Assembly: GCA_029747015.1 (NCBI GenBank)
Contig: JAKOGI010002168.1
Location: 62,001-126,000 of the forward strand
DNA: 64,000 bases
Source: Carnegiea gigantea
Lineage: Eukaryota; Streptophyta; Magnoliopsida; Caryophyllales; Cactaceae
Direction: 5' to 3'
Shown here: piece after piece, positions 22,589 through 35,044 of the stretch
How the letters are laid out: every line of letters starts with the position of its first letter
Numbering within the stretch: the first letter of the stretch is position 1
Made by a program: the position numbers and the translations under genes
The notes under the pieces: model-generated
What the model saw: only the letters and a program-made list of their open reading frames with translations
What the model was told of the DNA's origin: nothing
The model's database searches: none

Positions 22589-23118
22589 TGTGTGTGTCTG
22601 TTTGTGCAGAGTAAAAAGGAGTTAGAAGGGACGCCTGTGCAACATAGGTACCGGATGCCTGCTGAATGGGAGCCCCCTTCACGTTGTTGGATGGGTTGGC
22701 CTGTAAGTCGTCCTCTTGTATTTGCTGCTTTTTGTCATGCTTCCTTTGGCTCTTCAGATGTTGTTTTGTTTCTGAATGAATTATACATGCGTCTTGCAAG
22801 ATGGGTTCTCGGTTTCATTCGTTTTCCCTTAGTACCAAACTTGCGCTTATTTGATTCTGAATACTAGGTATTTGTGAATTGTGAATTTGCTCCCACAGTT
22901 CAGAGTTCTGTGGTTTTTGTTTGCTGAAAACGGTAGTAACATTACATGTTTGCATTGAAAAGGAAAACAATGATTATCTGTTAGTTTATATCTAGGCTTG
23001 TCTAGTGCCCACTAATTTGTTCTTGCCCGCTTTCATTTAGTATTCCGCGAATCAACTGCATGTTGTGTTTCATCTCCATTGTTGTGTTTCATCTCCATTG
23101 ATAGAGTGGCAATTCACA

Positions 23119-23437
23119 CAGACCTAGCAAAACTGACCCGAGACCCGAAATCCTAACTGAACGACCCAGATCCATAGCCGACCCGACATCCGAAATATGC
23201 TCACCCGAAGGTGGACCCGAAACCCGAATTGACCTAAAACCGAACCATATCCGACCCGAAATTTTTTTACAAAGTTGCTTGTTTTGGCATGACGAGCGTA
23301 TTTGACAAAAAATTGGTTGATCCGAAATCGATCCGAACCGAACCATACCCGATCCAAACCAAAAAGACCCGAAATGTCACTTAACCTGAACATGACCCGA
23401 CCCGTACCCGAACCGAATGACCCATTTGCTAGGTCTA
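23119..23437. mobile_element. hAT-type MITE, 319 bp, in intron 1 of the AIH relic
   Basis: Ends CAGACCTAGCAAA and, complemented, TAGACCTAGCAAA, flanked by a perfect 8-bp duplication AATTCACA (23111-23118, 23438-23445). The interior is full of ACCCGA and CCGAAC motifs. The right end lies 23 bp before the exon 2 acceptor at 23460. No transposase, so it is non-autonomous. Related termini occur at 9845. Confidence 0.9.
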
Positions 23438-23448
23438 AATTCACATAA

Positions 23449-23580
<132 letters not shown>

Positions 23581-24076
23581 TAGGGTCCTGTTTGCTGGTC
23601 ATGCTTGTATTGGTAAAATTTCTTAGGAGCATCTTTGTTTCTGTGAGATTTGACAGTCACGTCATATCATTTGTCCATTGGATGAATGCACGGATCCAAT
23701 TGCCTCCCCATATCAAGGTTGTTGAGATGAGTATGATGATTCCTGGTTTCGTGAAACAGGACCAACGGTAAGCCTAGATCTTCAGTTTTTTCCCTCTATA
23801 ATGCTTCATTCATTTGTCTCATAGAACTTCAATAAGTGCCCAATAGGTTTGGACAAATTAATTCTCCTTCTGAACTAGTTTGTTCTACATGAGAGCAAAT
23901 CAAGTCTAGGTTCTCTTAATGCAAGTCTTGCTGAAATTGATTGCAATTTCAACCCCTGGGGTGGTAAGGCATTCATCTCAATTTATTAAGGGGAGTTCAT
24001 GGAGATTTAAGTGTTTTTACCAGTTGCAGAAGTTCTTGAAAAAATTTCAGCATGACCATAAAACACAGTCCAATAA

Positions 24077-24138
24077 GATTGTAGGTTACTATCTCTTATC
24101 AGTACTAGATTGTAGGTTACTATCTCTTATCAGTACTA
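24077..24138. repeat. Perfect 31-bp tandem duplication
   Basis: GATTGTAGGTTACTATCTCT followed by TATCAGTACTA occurs twice back to back (24077-24107, 24108-24138) in the stretch where an exon of the AIH relic is missing. The identity suggests a recent event. Confidence 0.9.
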
Positions 24139-24598
24139 CGCCTCTCTTCTGCCTCTCTTCCTCGCCAAGCCCCCAAGGAGAAGAGAAAAAGGATAATCGT
24201 AGAATGATGTGGCAACTTTTGAAGCAGTTGTCACTTGTCATTATGAGAACATATCTCACATTCTTGTAGCATAAGTCCTTGTTACAAGAAACTGTGGCCT
24301 GAATCTTTCTCGAGGCCTAAATTTCTGTGAACTCTGTGTAGGATTCAGATAACATTTTGTCATCTTGCTGTGTGTCTAGAGTCTTGATTTTCAATAGAAG
24401 AATCCTAACTTTTGTTACCCTTAAGCCTTAGGTGTTGATGAAGGATGTTATAAGGATTGGAGTCTTGACATCCTTGTTGCACATAAGGTTAGTTTTTATC
24501 TCAGGATGTTCAATGACAATGGTGGTGGTTCTGTTTATCTTTCATGAATAGTGTGTTTCGTACATCTGCTCAGAATTGATGCCTTGCTATTTTGATAG

Positions 24599-24706
<108 letters not shown>

Positions 24707-25018
24707 TAAATGGTCTTTCATTTGACAACATAAACACTTTTTCTTTTTGGTGGAAAAATAATGATTTTGGGAGTTTTTTTTTTTTTTTTTTTTGGGGGGG
24801 GGGGGTTGGGTTGATTGTGTAGGCTTGAATGCTTGATGAGTTGCTGCTGTGGCAGGTTAGTATGGAAGATATACATTTCACTGATTGGCTAAGATTAATT
24901 ATATATTCTGAACAAGAATTCACTTCCTGTTATTCACATTTTTTCACATTGTATATCTCATTTCCACTTTTACTACTGGAATTCAACATGGGATGAGTTT
25001 ACAATCATCATATTTTGA

Positions 25019-25201
<183 letters not shown>

Positions 25202-27090
25202 TGATGTAGTTTGCATTCTTTTCTAACACTAAGTAAACTTTTTATGCTTTACCAGATGGATTGTCTAGGTGATCCAAATGAATGAGTGCTATTTTGTAAC
25301 ATTTGTGCTATCATGCTTAATTTTTGGTCATAGTTGACGTTTGTTGCCAAGATCTTACAATTACTTCAGTATCTTAAACAAGACTCTAAGAGGGCTATTT
25401 ATGTAAAAATCCATCAACTCTTTGATAAGTGGATAGACTTACAAGTTGCAAGCATTACGTATCATGAACATGTTGAGTAGGTGTGTGAGAAGATAGATTA
25501 TGGTATATGAGATATATCACAGAAAGGACTTATTCTAGCATGGGTTTATCAACTGCAGATCATCCGATGTTTCTGTTGCTCATGATATTCAGATTTTCAC
25601 TCATGGAAATGTGCTTCTAGCGCTTGTGTTTTTAGTTATTAAGCCCGAGATGTTGAGAAAGTGAAGAAATGATGAGGCACTGATGGACAGCAAGCGCAAA
25701 AGTCCAAACAAACTTTAAGGGAAAGCAAAGAAGAGATTTTTGAATGCTAGAGCTAAACCTTGCCAACTTGAGCCACTATGGTTATAGCCTGCAAAACAGT
25801 AAGTTCGAATCTACCCCTTATGCCTAGAAGGTGATTCCAGGGCACTGAGTATTGTATAAAGTCTCGAGAACAAGATGTTCTGAGGTGGAGCAATTGGAGT
25901 GTACACTTGTAGCTTCCATATGCAATAGATACAATATCCCTCTGGTAGCTGAGGATTTCTTAATACCACCAACAAACTGGCGACAGGCCAATAGCTTTGG
26001 TGGCCTTAGTATTCACCATCACTTTCCAGCAGAACCTGTCAAAGTGGGAATGAGAACTCCTTGCCTAGCCTTTTTGATGATCCCATTAGACCGAAGAAAA
26101 GGACTTATACTTTTTAAATGGGTCTTGGGTCTGCTATTCTACATCAGAGTGGCAGACCAATGAAACCTGTGTTTTGCAAGATGTTATCCTTTGTCGGTCC
26201 AAAAGTCCTTTTTCTTTCTTCTTTTTTTTGGAGGGGGGGTGTTGGGGGATCTACTTTTTGGGATGAGCTACTTCATTGATCCATTGAGAATTTGAGTTGC
26301 CTAGTTATGACGGTTAGCCTATGATAGACATGGAAATTTCCTTTCAAGGATAAGGAACTATTAGTACACATTTACAGTGCTCACTTGAGTTCTCACTTGT
26401 GAATAGATTTTACACCTCTTTTTGATTTTGTGGAAGGAGCATTGTGTGATAGACTAGACTTGCTGCTTTCATATTTCCTGGTTAGATAATTTGTTCTGGT
26501 TGCTCATTGCCGCGACGTTGGGATGCATTCCCAGTCATTCTTGGGTGAACTTACATCTCTTTTCTTTTGACAGAGAGTCTATGCATATGTACAGGATAAT
26601 ATCAATGGGTAAAAACTAACAATGATGCCATGACTGAATCTGAGCAACTAGAGGGGTGGCACACTAGCATTATTTAAGACAAACTTGGGATCATAGAAAA
26701 CATTAAGCAAGCCCTACTAAAACCCTTAAGTGGACCAATAGTTCTTATCTTGTGAAACACCTCTTCGTCTAAGCTCGAGCACTGTGGAGGCAACCTTGTG
26801 CTTTCCATGTGCCCTTCTGATCACATCATACTGTGGTTCTTGACTGTACACCTGGAGGAGCCTAGTCTCTGTGGTCACAGCCTAATTAAATATAAGTCTT
26901 TCTAATGAAGCTGTAATGACTTTTTCTTATAGTATGTTAGATGCTGTCTATGCCTTTTCTTTCAATTATATAATCCATATGTTGTTGTCTATGACTGACA
27001 TGAGCACTCGTTATTTGGTTCTGGGTATTGTATATGGAAGTTGTCACATCTCAAAGAACAGCAATGTACCTTGTTATTGCTGAGCTATAA

Positions 27091-27204
<114 letters not shown>

Positions 27205-28094
27205 TAATACGAATAATCTGTCGAAGTTTTCTCTGTTCTCAGGAAACTAAAAGTAACCAAACTTCACGTTCCTGGTCCCTTGTATATGACTGAGGAGGAA
27301 GCTGCTGGTGCCATCCAGATTTATATAGCATTCCCTTTATATGCACCTGGAGTTTTCTTGGCATTTTGATCAGCCTTTGAATATGCTTAAGCTCATATTG
27401 TGTGTTGGCGTTGTGCTTTGGTTTCCAATAGAACAAATAGCAAATAGCGGAGAACATTATTAAACTAAATCTTAACGTGGACGAACATGTTGAGCACAAG
27501 TCATTTTTACTAAACATAGATGTCAACTGCATTTTATGGTCAATAATCGCATAAAGTCATAATTTCCTGTTTCTATTTGGTTCCTAAATTTCATAATGAT
27601 TGTTCTGCCTGTAGATTATCTATTACCCTTAATGTCTTGTTATGGGCAATAAAATCTAATCCTCTTCTGTTAGGATTTGGTGCTGCATCCGGTGACAAAG
27701 TCTATCACTTTATTATCTTGCCTTTTGATTATGGACATGGTTTTATCCTGTGGAATTAATTCAATGATGCTGTGATAGTCCTTTAATTGTCTCTTGTTGT
27801 ATCATGGATTCAAAGTTTCGAACCCTAAGGGCGTCATTGTTGTTTACTGTAAATTATTTCTATTACCTTAGTCCACTAAGGTCTTTATCCATTTTGTTCA
27901 TCTAAGTCTAGCATTTAAAATAAATAAATAAATACATACCCCAGAGTGGAGATGATCCATCTCAATCTAGCACAGTGGAAAATGGATGTAAGGAGTCCTT
28001 GTGTGTATATCTGTATGGTTTTAATCACATTGTGTCACCATGGAAATCTTGACCTGAATGTATGTAAATTTTAAATGGACATCTGCTACACTAG

Positions 28095-28358
<264 letters not shown>

Positions 28359-29849
28359 TAGTGAATTTCATATTCTTGACTTACAACTTATTCTGTTCAT
28401 TGTGATGTGATTGGCACCTGTTGCTTTACTTTTCTTGTCTCATTCACATTGTCTGCTTGGGTGGTGTCTACGCATCTCAAGTGTTGAATGCAGTTTACTG
28501 CAAATATATGCATTTTGTCCTCCAAGTTAATATATACATAGAAATGATCCCCCTAAATAGGAGAAGTTACTGTGCACTGCCGAGTGAAAAGAGGACTATC
28601 ATCTCCTAATCTTTACTCTAGAACATCTACAAAGTCATAATGGCCCGAGGCCTTACTAAATGGCCCAAAACCTTAATGAAGTTAAAAATGTGTTATTTCA
28701 GGGAAGATTAGTATGTCCTAATTGCTGAGGAAGACTTTTGCCCATTCTATATTTTTGGACGAGAAATGCTTCTGCTGTTCTTTGTTTGAAATTGTTGGTA
28801 GTTTTTCTATAGACTGCATGCATTACCTTTTAGGATTCATGCCTTGCATCCAGCCCTTTTGATATCTCAGTGAATGTACTTTTCCCTTTTTTTGGGGGGG
28901 GGGGGGGGGGAGCACGAGATTCTATGAACAGATCACCTTTGATGGAATTTGCAAAAGCAGCTGCTGAGTTGACCTTTTCTTTTTGTTAAGAGGGGAGGGG
29001 GTAGCCTACTAGAGATGAATCAATGTTGTTAAGGAGTTGTATGAATAATAATAATCAGCCAACTCTTTATCAAAGGTCAGTTTTATGTTTGCTTGGTGCA
29101 ATCGTGAGTTCAAGTTTTTGGTTATTTTAATACAAGGATTAGGAAGAACTTTGAGGTATTTTCCACCAATGTCTAATTAAGATGATTAACCAAAGTGCTT
29201 ATAGCTTCCATCAGTTATGTGCTATTGTGGACATTTCAAAACTAGAAACTTAAGTCATAGATTCCTGTGCTTGGGACTTGGTTGTGCCTTGTGGATCCAA
29301 GGACTGACTTTGTCGTGTATATTTTCAGTTTAGACTATTGTTCAGCCGTAAAAGTTAGAATTGCACCACCTTTCGACAGTTAGAACCTTACATGCATTGT
29401 CAATTGGATATGTTAGTGTTAAAGACTTGTGGAAAGTATCAATCACATGAATATCCTTAGTGGTGTTCCTCTTTTTTTTTTTAAAAAAAAAAAAGAAAAG
29501 AGAGAAAATTACACTTGATGACTATTCCCAAGTTTTACATTCATTTAAGTGTGCCAGTGTTGTCCGATATAATTGAGGCTAGAGAGATAAAATAATTCAG
29601 GTAATTTAGCCATCTGCATACCTGGTTATCTTAATATCACCTTGGCACACCTGCATCCACCAGGGTGTGGTGCATACTCAACGTTGCCTACATTTGGTTG
29701 ATGATCCTTTTTGCTCCTTTTTTACATCCCTATTTAACAATGTGCATAAATCAATGGACTGAGCCCCCCCCCCCAAAACTCATACTGTTAAATGCTCATA
29801 TAAATTGAGTTTTAACAAATGAGTTTTATGTATAAGCTTAAATGAGATT

Positions 29850-29904
29850 TCAAGCCAAAATCAATTGGCCTTGGGTGGAGCGACTCACAAGCTTATATAT
29901 ATAT

Positions 29905-29954
<50 letters not shown>

Positions 29955-30245
29955 GACTATTTAATTTTATCAATGTGGAACAAATCTCACTTTCACACTC
30001 CAACACACCTCTTCACTTGTGGGCTATTAACAATGTCTAACATGTGTCCACAATTTTTAATCAAATGGGGACGGTTGCACTTCAAAATTGAGCAATCTAT
30101 TTTGATACCAAGTTAAATTTTATAAAAATTGGATCATAAGCAAAAGAGTCATGCATGTAAGCTCAAATGAGATTTCACTCTAAAACCAATTGTTAATTTT
30201 ATCAATGTGAAACAAAGCCCATTTTCACATTCCAACACACACACA
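29850..30245. repeat. Direct repeat pair with (TA)n and (CA)n
   Basis: The segment AAGCTTAAATGAGATTTCA..CCAATTG and the ATTTTATCAATGTGGAACAAA block occur at 29839-29999 and again, closer together, at 30155-30240. Copy 1 is split by a (TA)n tract (29894-29951). Copy 2 ends in (CA)n at 30237-30257. It lies in the last intron of the AIH relic. Element type not recognised. Confidence 0.6.
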
Positions 30246-30795
30246 CACACACACACAAAAACAAACGTCCTAGTCAAGCAAGTGACCTTAAATAGGAATT
30301 AGTCCTAGCAAGCAAGGCTGTTTCGATAGCTTTGAGTTGGATCAATTTCAATCCGAATCAGAATGGGATTAGGTGACATTTGAGGTGGGTTGAATCATGT
30401 TAGGTTTGGTTGACATTCGGGTATTGTTATCTTTCAGGTCTATTTTTACAGGGCAGGTGGATATCGAGCTGGTTTAATGTCAAATCAAACCCATTCTAAT
30501 TTATGTTATTGGCCTTTATTTGGATTATCATAACTCACACATGGTTTTGTGATGGCCATACCCCAATAGGACATGTTGAGTATCAATGGATACGACTTGT
30601 GAGGTCAGATCAATTTTGGCTCAGTTTATTTCAAGACAGATTATTTCATGTTCAGATAGCATTTTTTAGGTGCAATAGGTTACTTTTCAGATCTTTCAGA
30701 ACAGGTCCCTAAGTACATGCCAATTTCCTTGGTCTACGAGGAATGCTATGAAGTTCAAGACATCCATAATGTGCTTCGCCCTGAATCCTTTATGA

Positions 30796-30897
<102 letters not shown>

Positions 30898-31605
30898 TAA
30901 AGGTAACCTAAAAGAAGAGTGTCACAAGAAGCTGTAGTTTGTATTGTGCTTTATTTCCCACGTGTGCTTTGTAGTTAAGGAGGCGAAAAAGTTACTGAAT
31001 TTCAAGACTTGATGAATTGTTGTGGCAAATTGTGTTTCCTTTGTGGGTTTTTAGGAATCGGCCTCTGTTGGTAGGAATACTTACAAGGGTTAGGTTGTCT
31101 ACATTGAGATCCTCCTAAATCCCACAAAAGTAGGATCCATACTAAGAGTAGTTGTGGCAAATTGGGTCAATAATGTTGTTATGTCGCAAGTTTATTCAAT
31201 TTTTGTTATGAATTGATTGAAAAGGGAAGCCTTGAAACTATTGGTTAAAGGAGCTGTTTTTTGCCTTTTTATTTTGGGGGGAGGGGTTGCGGTAATTGAG
31301 ACCTTGGAGATTGTGTATGAAAACCCCTACGAGATTCATTAAAATTAGTTGAATTTTTAAATTTGAGTTTGTTAGGTAAGTAAAATCGCGTAATGTATCA
31401 ATTTTTTTCTATTTTAAGCCATGCATTGGTAATGGAAACCTGTGATAAGTGAAATTGCTTAATATTTGATTGTATTAGAGATTAATGGCATAAAATCAAG
31501 CAAGCGCCCAAAGGGTTTGATAATGGCTGTAATGAGTCGGTGTAAATTTTGGTTACCTACTTATGTGTTCTGTTTAAAGGTTCTAAATTTTTATTTAGAA
31601 ACTGA

Positions 31606-31629
31606 CCTTTAAACCCGTGCTATGCATGG
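31606..31629 (+). mobile_element. Helitron-like tail cut by an LTR insertion
   Basis: AAACCCGTGCTATGCATGG has the CCGTGC-loop-GCATGG hairpin seen just before the CTRR terminus in many plant Helitrons. The LTR beginning TGTGGGCAC at 31630 follows at once, so the terminus itself is missing or displaced. Suggestive only. Confidence 0.35.
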
Positions 31630-32302
31630 TGTGGGCACTAAAACTTTATTTGTGCGATATCAAAATAAAATCAAATTAATTAGCTGGGTTAATCCTTTTA
31701 ATTAAGTTAATTAGGCCCAAAAGACTTACAAATCAGGCTCAAAAAAGACTCATAAGTCAGGTCTAAAAGACTCTCAAGTCAAGTCTAAGACGAAGCCCAA
31801 ATGACTTCCAAGTCACAGCTCAGTTAAAACTTAAGCTAAAGCCCAAATCGAGGCTCAAGACAACTACTAAGTCAAAGGTCAAGGCCTGAATCGACTCCCA
31901 AGTCAAACGTTAAACGGCTCTCAAGTCAACATCCGGTCAAAACTTGGGGCGACTTCTAAGTCAATGCTTGGCCCAAGCCCGGGAGACTCCCAAGTAAAAG
32001 TCAAAGTCAAAGCAAATGACTCTTAAGTCAAATCAATTCAGGATGAGGCATAATTAACAGGCCCAAAATTCAAGTCAAGGCCCATCTTGACTTTCAAGGG
32101 GGAGGTGGAGGCTTTTCTATAAATAGTACCCTACCCCACTTGATTAAGAGGTTGAAAAATTCATCCAAAAGGAGATAGAATCAGAGGATTATACACATTA
32201 TATTCATAGAGATTGTACCCATACATTCAAATCAATACAAAAATCCAATTGTGCATCCAAGTTCCTGTCTAATTCATTTTAGACTTGAAATTTGTGTTTA
32301 CA
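31630..32302 (+). repeat. 5' LTR of a Tat-like Ty3/gypsy element
   Basis: Starts TGTGGGCACTAAAAC and ends TTGTGTTTACA, 673 bp. Its ends match those of the LTRs at 7657/12997, so the three LTRs are one superfamily. The U3 part (31720-32080) is crowded with GACTT..AAGTC motifs. The downstream sequence GACACGCTCGGTGGGAC at 32307-32323 is the presumed primer site. Confidence 0.8.
32118..32125 (+). promoter_or_regulatory. TATA box in the LTR
   Basis: TATAAATA, about 185 bp before the LTR end and just after a G-rich stretch, as in many plant LTR promoters. The equivalent is found on the minus strand in the related LTR fragment at 61275-61282. Confidence 0.6.
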
Positions 32303-32397
32303 AATTTGACACGCTCGGTGGGACTTCTTTACCTCTCATCTCTTTTTCCTAAAGATCAAGACTTTCAAGTCACAAGAACATCATCTTCAACAAAGAT

Positions 32398-35043
32398 ATG
32401 GCCACAAAGAACGTTGCCACGCAAGCTTTGAAGAAGAAGAGCACAGTATCTCGTTCGCGTAGATCCTGTGGAGCAAGCGTCACTTCTAGCAGTCGCGCTC
32501 ACACAATGGAGACCATGAGCATGGCGAAAGCTGCTGCACCGTCCCCATCCAAACTCCATGACTCGAAGGCGCAACAAAATGAGTCATCTTGGATGGATGA
32601 AATTCAAAACCTCCAACTTCAATCTCCAGTCTGTAAGGTTGAAGAGGCGTGCACATATCAGAGACTTAAGCTGAGTCCTCCAAAACTGTTATCATGCCCG
32701 CCATGATGACAGGCACCACCACTCTGAAAAAGGAGATGAATAACATGAAGGCCATCCTAGAAAAACTCACCAGGGAGAGTACAGAAAAGGAAACACACAT
32801 CAAGTTTCAAGAAGAAAATATTGCTAAGTTGACCAGGAAGTTAGATAAACAGTCAGTTCAATCTTCTTTAAAAGACTCAGAGAGTGATGACCCTAGAAAA
32901 GTTCAGTCCACACTGAGGCTTCTGATAATGAGAAGCAACCAAAGAAAGGTGTTATGTCTAAAAACATCCAACCCTCTAGATCAATGACTATTGAACAAAT
33001 CTAAGACTTGATAGTAAATGCTGTTAGGGCGCAGCTAGGTGAAGGTTCGTGCAAAACTCACCTGTACACCAAGCCTTACACAAAGAGGGTTGATGCTCTC
33101 TGCATGTCCCATGGTTACCAGTCCCCTAAATTCTAACAATTTGATGGGAAAGGTAACCCAAAACAGTACGTCGCACACTTCATTGAGACATGCAGCAACG
33201 CTGGGACTGACGTCGACCTCATGATGAAGCCGTTCGTCAGGATATTAAAAGGTATTACCTTTGACTGGTATACCGACTTAGAACCTAAGTCCATCGATAG
33301 CTGGGAACAAATGGAACATGAGTTCCTTAATAGGTTTTACAGTACTCAGCCCACTATTAGCATGACTGAGTTGATAAATACAAAACAGTGGAAAGATGAG
33401 CTAGTTCTCGACTACATCAACTGCTGCTACGCACTTAGCCTTGAGTGTAAAGATCGGTTGTCTGAAGCTTCTGCTGCTGAAATGTGCACCCAAGGCATGC
33501 ATTGGGACTTGTTGTACGTCCTACAAATGAGCAAGCCTAGGACTTTCCAAGAATTGGCAACCAAAGCACATGATATGGAGGTGATGATAGCTAGCCATCG
33601 TGGAAACTCCTTCTGTCCTACCGAGTCAAAGAAGGATAAGGTTGAACTCAAGAAGAATGTTAAAGTTCTTTAAGAAGACGACCAAAGAAGCGATGTCCAC
33701 CTCCACAAGTCAGCCAGTTCGAATTACAGGAAAGCCCAAATTAGAGGACAAGAAGAGTCCGCCATTCAAGGATGTGACAAAGAACCGTCCTAAGTTGAAG
33801 GCATTATAAGAGAATAAATATCCATTCCCTGACTCAGACGTCTCAGGAATTCTCGATGATCTCCTTCGAAATGGGGTTAACGAGCTTCCAAAGTCAAAAC
33901 GCCCCAAAGAAGCTGGAAGGGTTACCGACCTAAAATATTATCGGTATCATAGGGTGATTAGTCACCCTTTTGAGAAACGCATTATGCTCAAGGAGCGTAT
34001 TATGCAACTTGCTAGGGATGGAAAAATAATATTGGATTTGGATGACACTATCGAGACAAATCATATTTCCACCGAGCTAGAGTATTCTTTATCGCCTTGG
34101 AAGCAAAGGCATACTCGACCTCATGGTAGAGTAAACACTGAATTGATTTCCTCCCTTGGAGGGAAATTAATTACAATTTAATTTAGAAGTTTAAAGCATG
34201 TGGTATTTCCAATTGAATCTAAAGGACCTTTGACAGAGACTAATCTTTTTGTGGATGTCTCTGATAAAGCTAATGATGATGAAGAAGGATAGACTCTTGT
34301 CACTCGCCGGAGGCCAAGGAAGCAAAACCAAGTACAATCGCCACCTCTCTGCCGTATAAAGAGACAAGGAAGAAAAAAGAACCCTCATCATTCAAAAGGT
34401 AAAAAGAAGTCCAAGAACGTCAAAAGGCATGAAATTCTGCCAATTGACCTCCTTGAGTAGGGCCCGCTTGTCCCTGCCACACTTACGGAGTTTTTCCCAA
34501 TAGGCTTCTTTAAGAAAGTCACAGTTAACATGACCTCATGTTCTGAGCTCGAAGAAGAGGAAGATGAAGGAAGTGACGGACAAGAGGAGTCTCTTAGAGT
34601 AACTGACAAGACTTTGACTGTCCTGGAGGCTTTGCCAACTCGCATGGACTGGGGGCAAATATTTTGTTTGCCTGACAAGGTGCCCCAACATGTTGTTGCT
34701 GCCTTGCAATATCCAGAACTTTGCGCTGATAAAGTCAAGGATGTGGGAGGATTAATGGAAAGCCACGTTCAGTGTGCCTCTTACAACACCACAGTCACTT
34801 TCACAATTGTTGGGATCCAAGCCTCACAATCGTCCTTTGTTTCTGATTGGCTACATTATGGAGCAGAAAGTCAAGCGCATTCTCGTAGATGGAGGGCCAG
34901 TCATCAACATCATGCCCAAGTCTATAATGAACGACCTAGGCATCATAGTGGAAGAACTTTCTAAGAGTCGGATGATGATTCAAGGCTTCAACCTTGAAGG
35001 CCAGCATGAAATCGGCATGATTCGCATTGAACTGATTTATTAA
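32398..35043 (+). pseudogene. Gag and protease remnant of the Tat-like gypsy element
   Basis: The frame starts ATG at 32398 and continues in shifted pieces: an Arg/Ser-rich N-terminus (32398-32706), a coiled-coil-like Lys/Glu segment (32694-32987), the capsid core with ITFDWYTDLEPKSIDSWEQ (33221-33673), the acidic YPFPDSDVSGILDDLLRNG region (about 33816-33880), the HRVISHPFEK zinc-knuckle-like region (about 33945-33980), and an aspartic protease with VKRILVDGGPVINIMPKS (34774-35043). The active-site motif reads DGG, as in related elements. Stops and frameshifts separate all parts. No reverse transcriptase, integrase or 3' LTR follows, so the copy is truncated near 35045. Confidence 0.8.
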
Positions 35044-35044
35044 T

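Noticed and set aside
22431..22867. Two overlapping frames of more than 120 codons (minus 22431-22799, plus 22493-22867)
   Set aside because: Both run through the (GA)n tract. Only the short MPAEW exon inside the plus frame has a family match, and it belongs to the AIH relic.
25852..26163. 103-codon frame with a fairly normal amino acid mix in an AIH intron
   Set aside because: I do not recognise it, it has no Met context or neighbours to support it, and the surroundings are intronic. It could be a fragment of something unknown, but I cannot support a gene.
30300..30720. Another GGGTCGGG-type hAT element in the last AIH intron
   Set aside because: There is a diluted TTCAGGTC/CGGGTA flavour and a short frame (30503-30712), but no paired ends or target duplication could be found.
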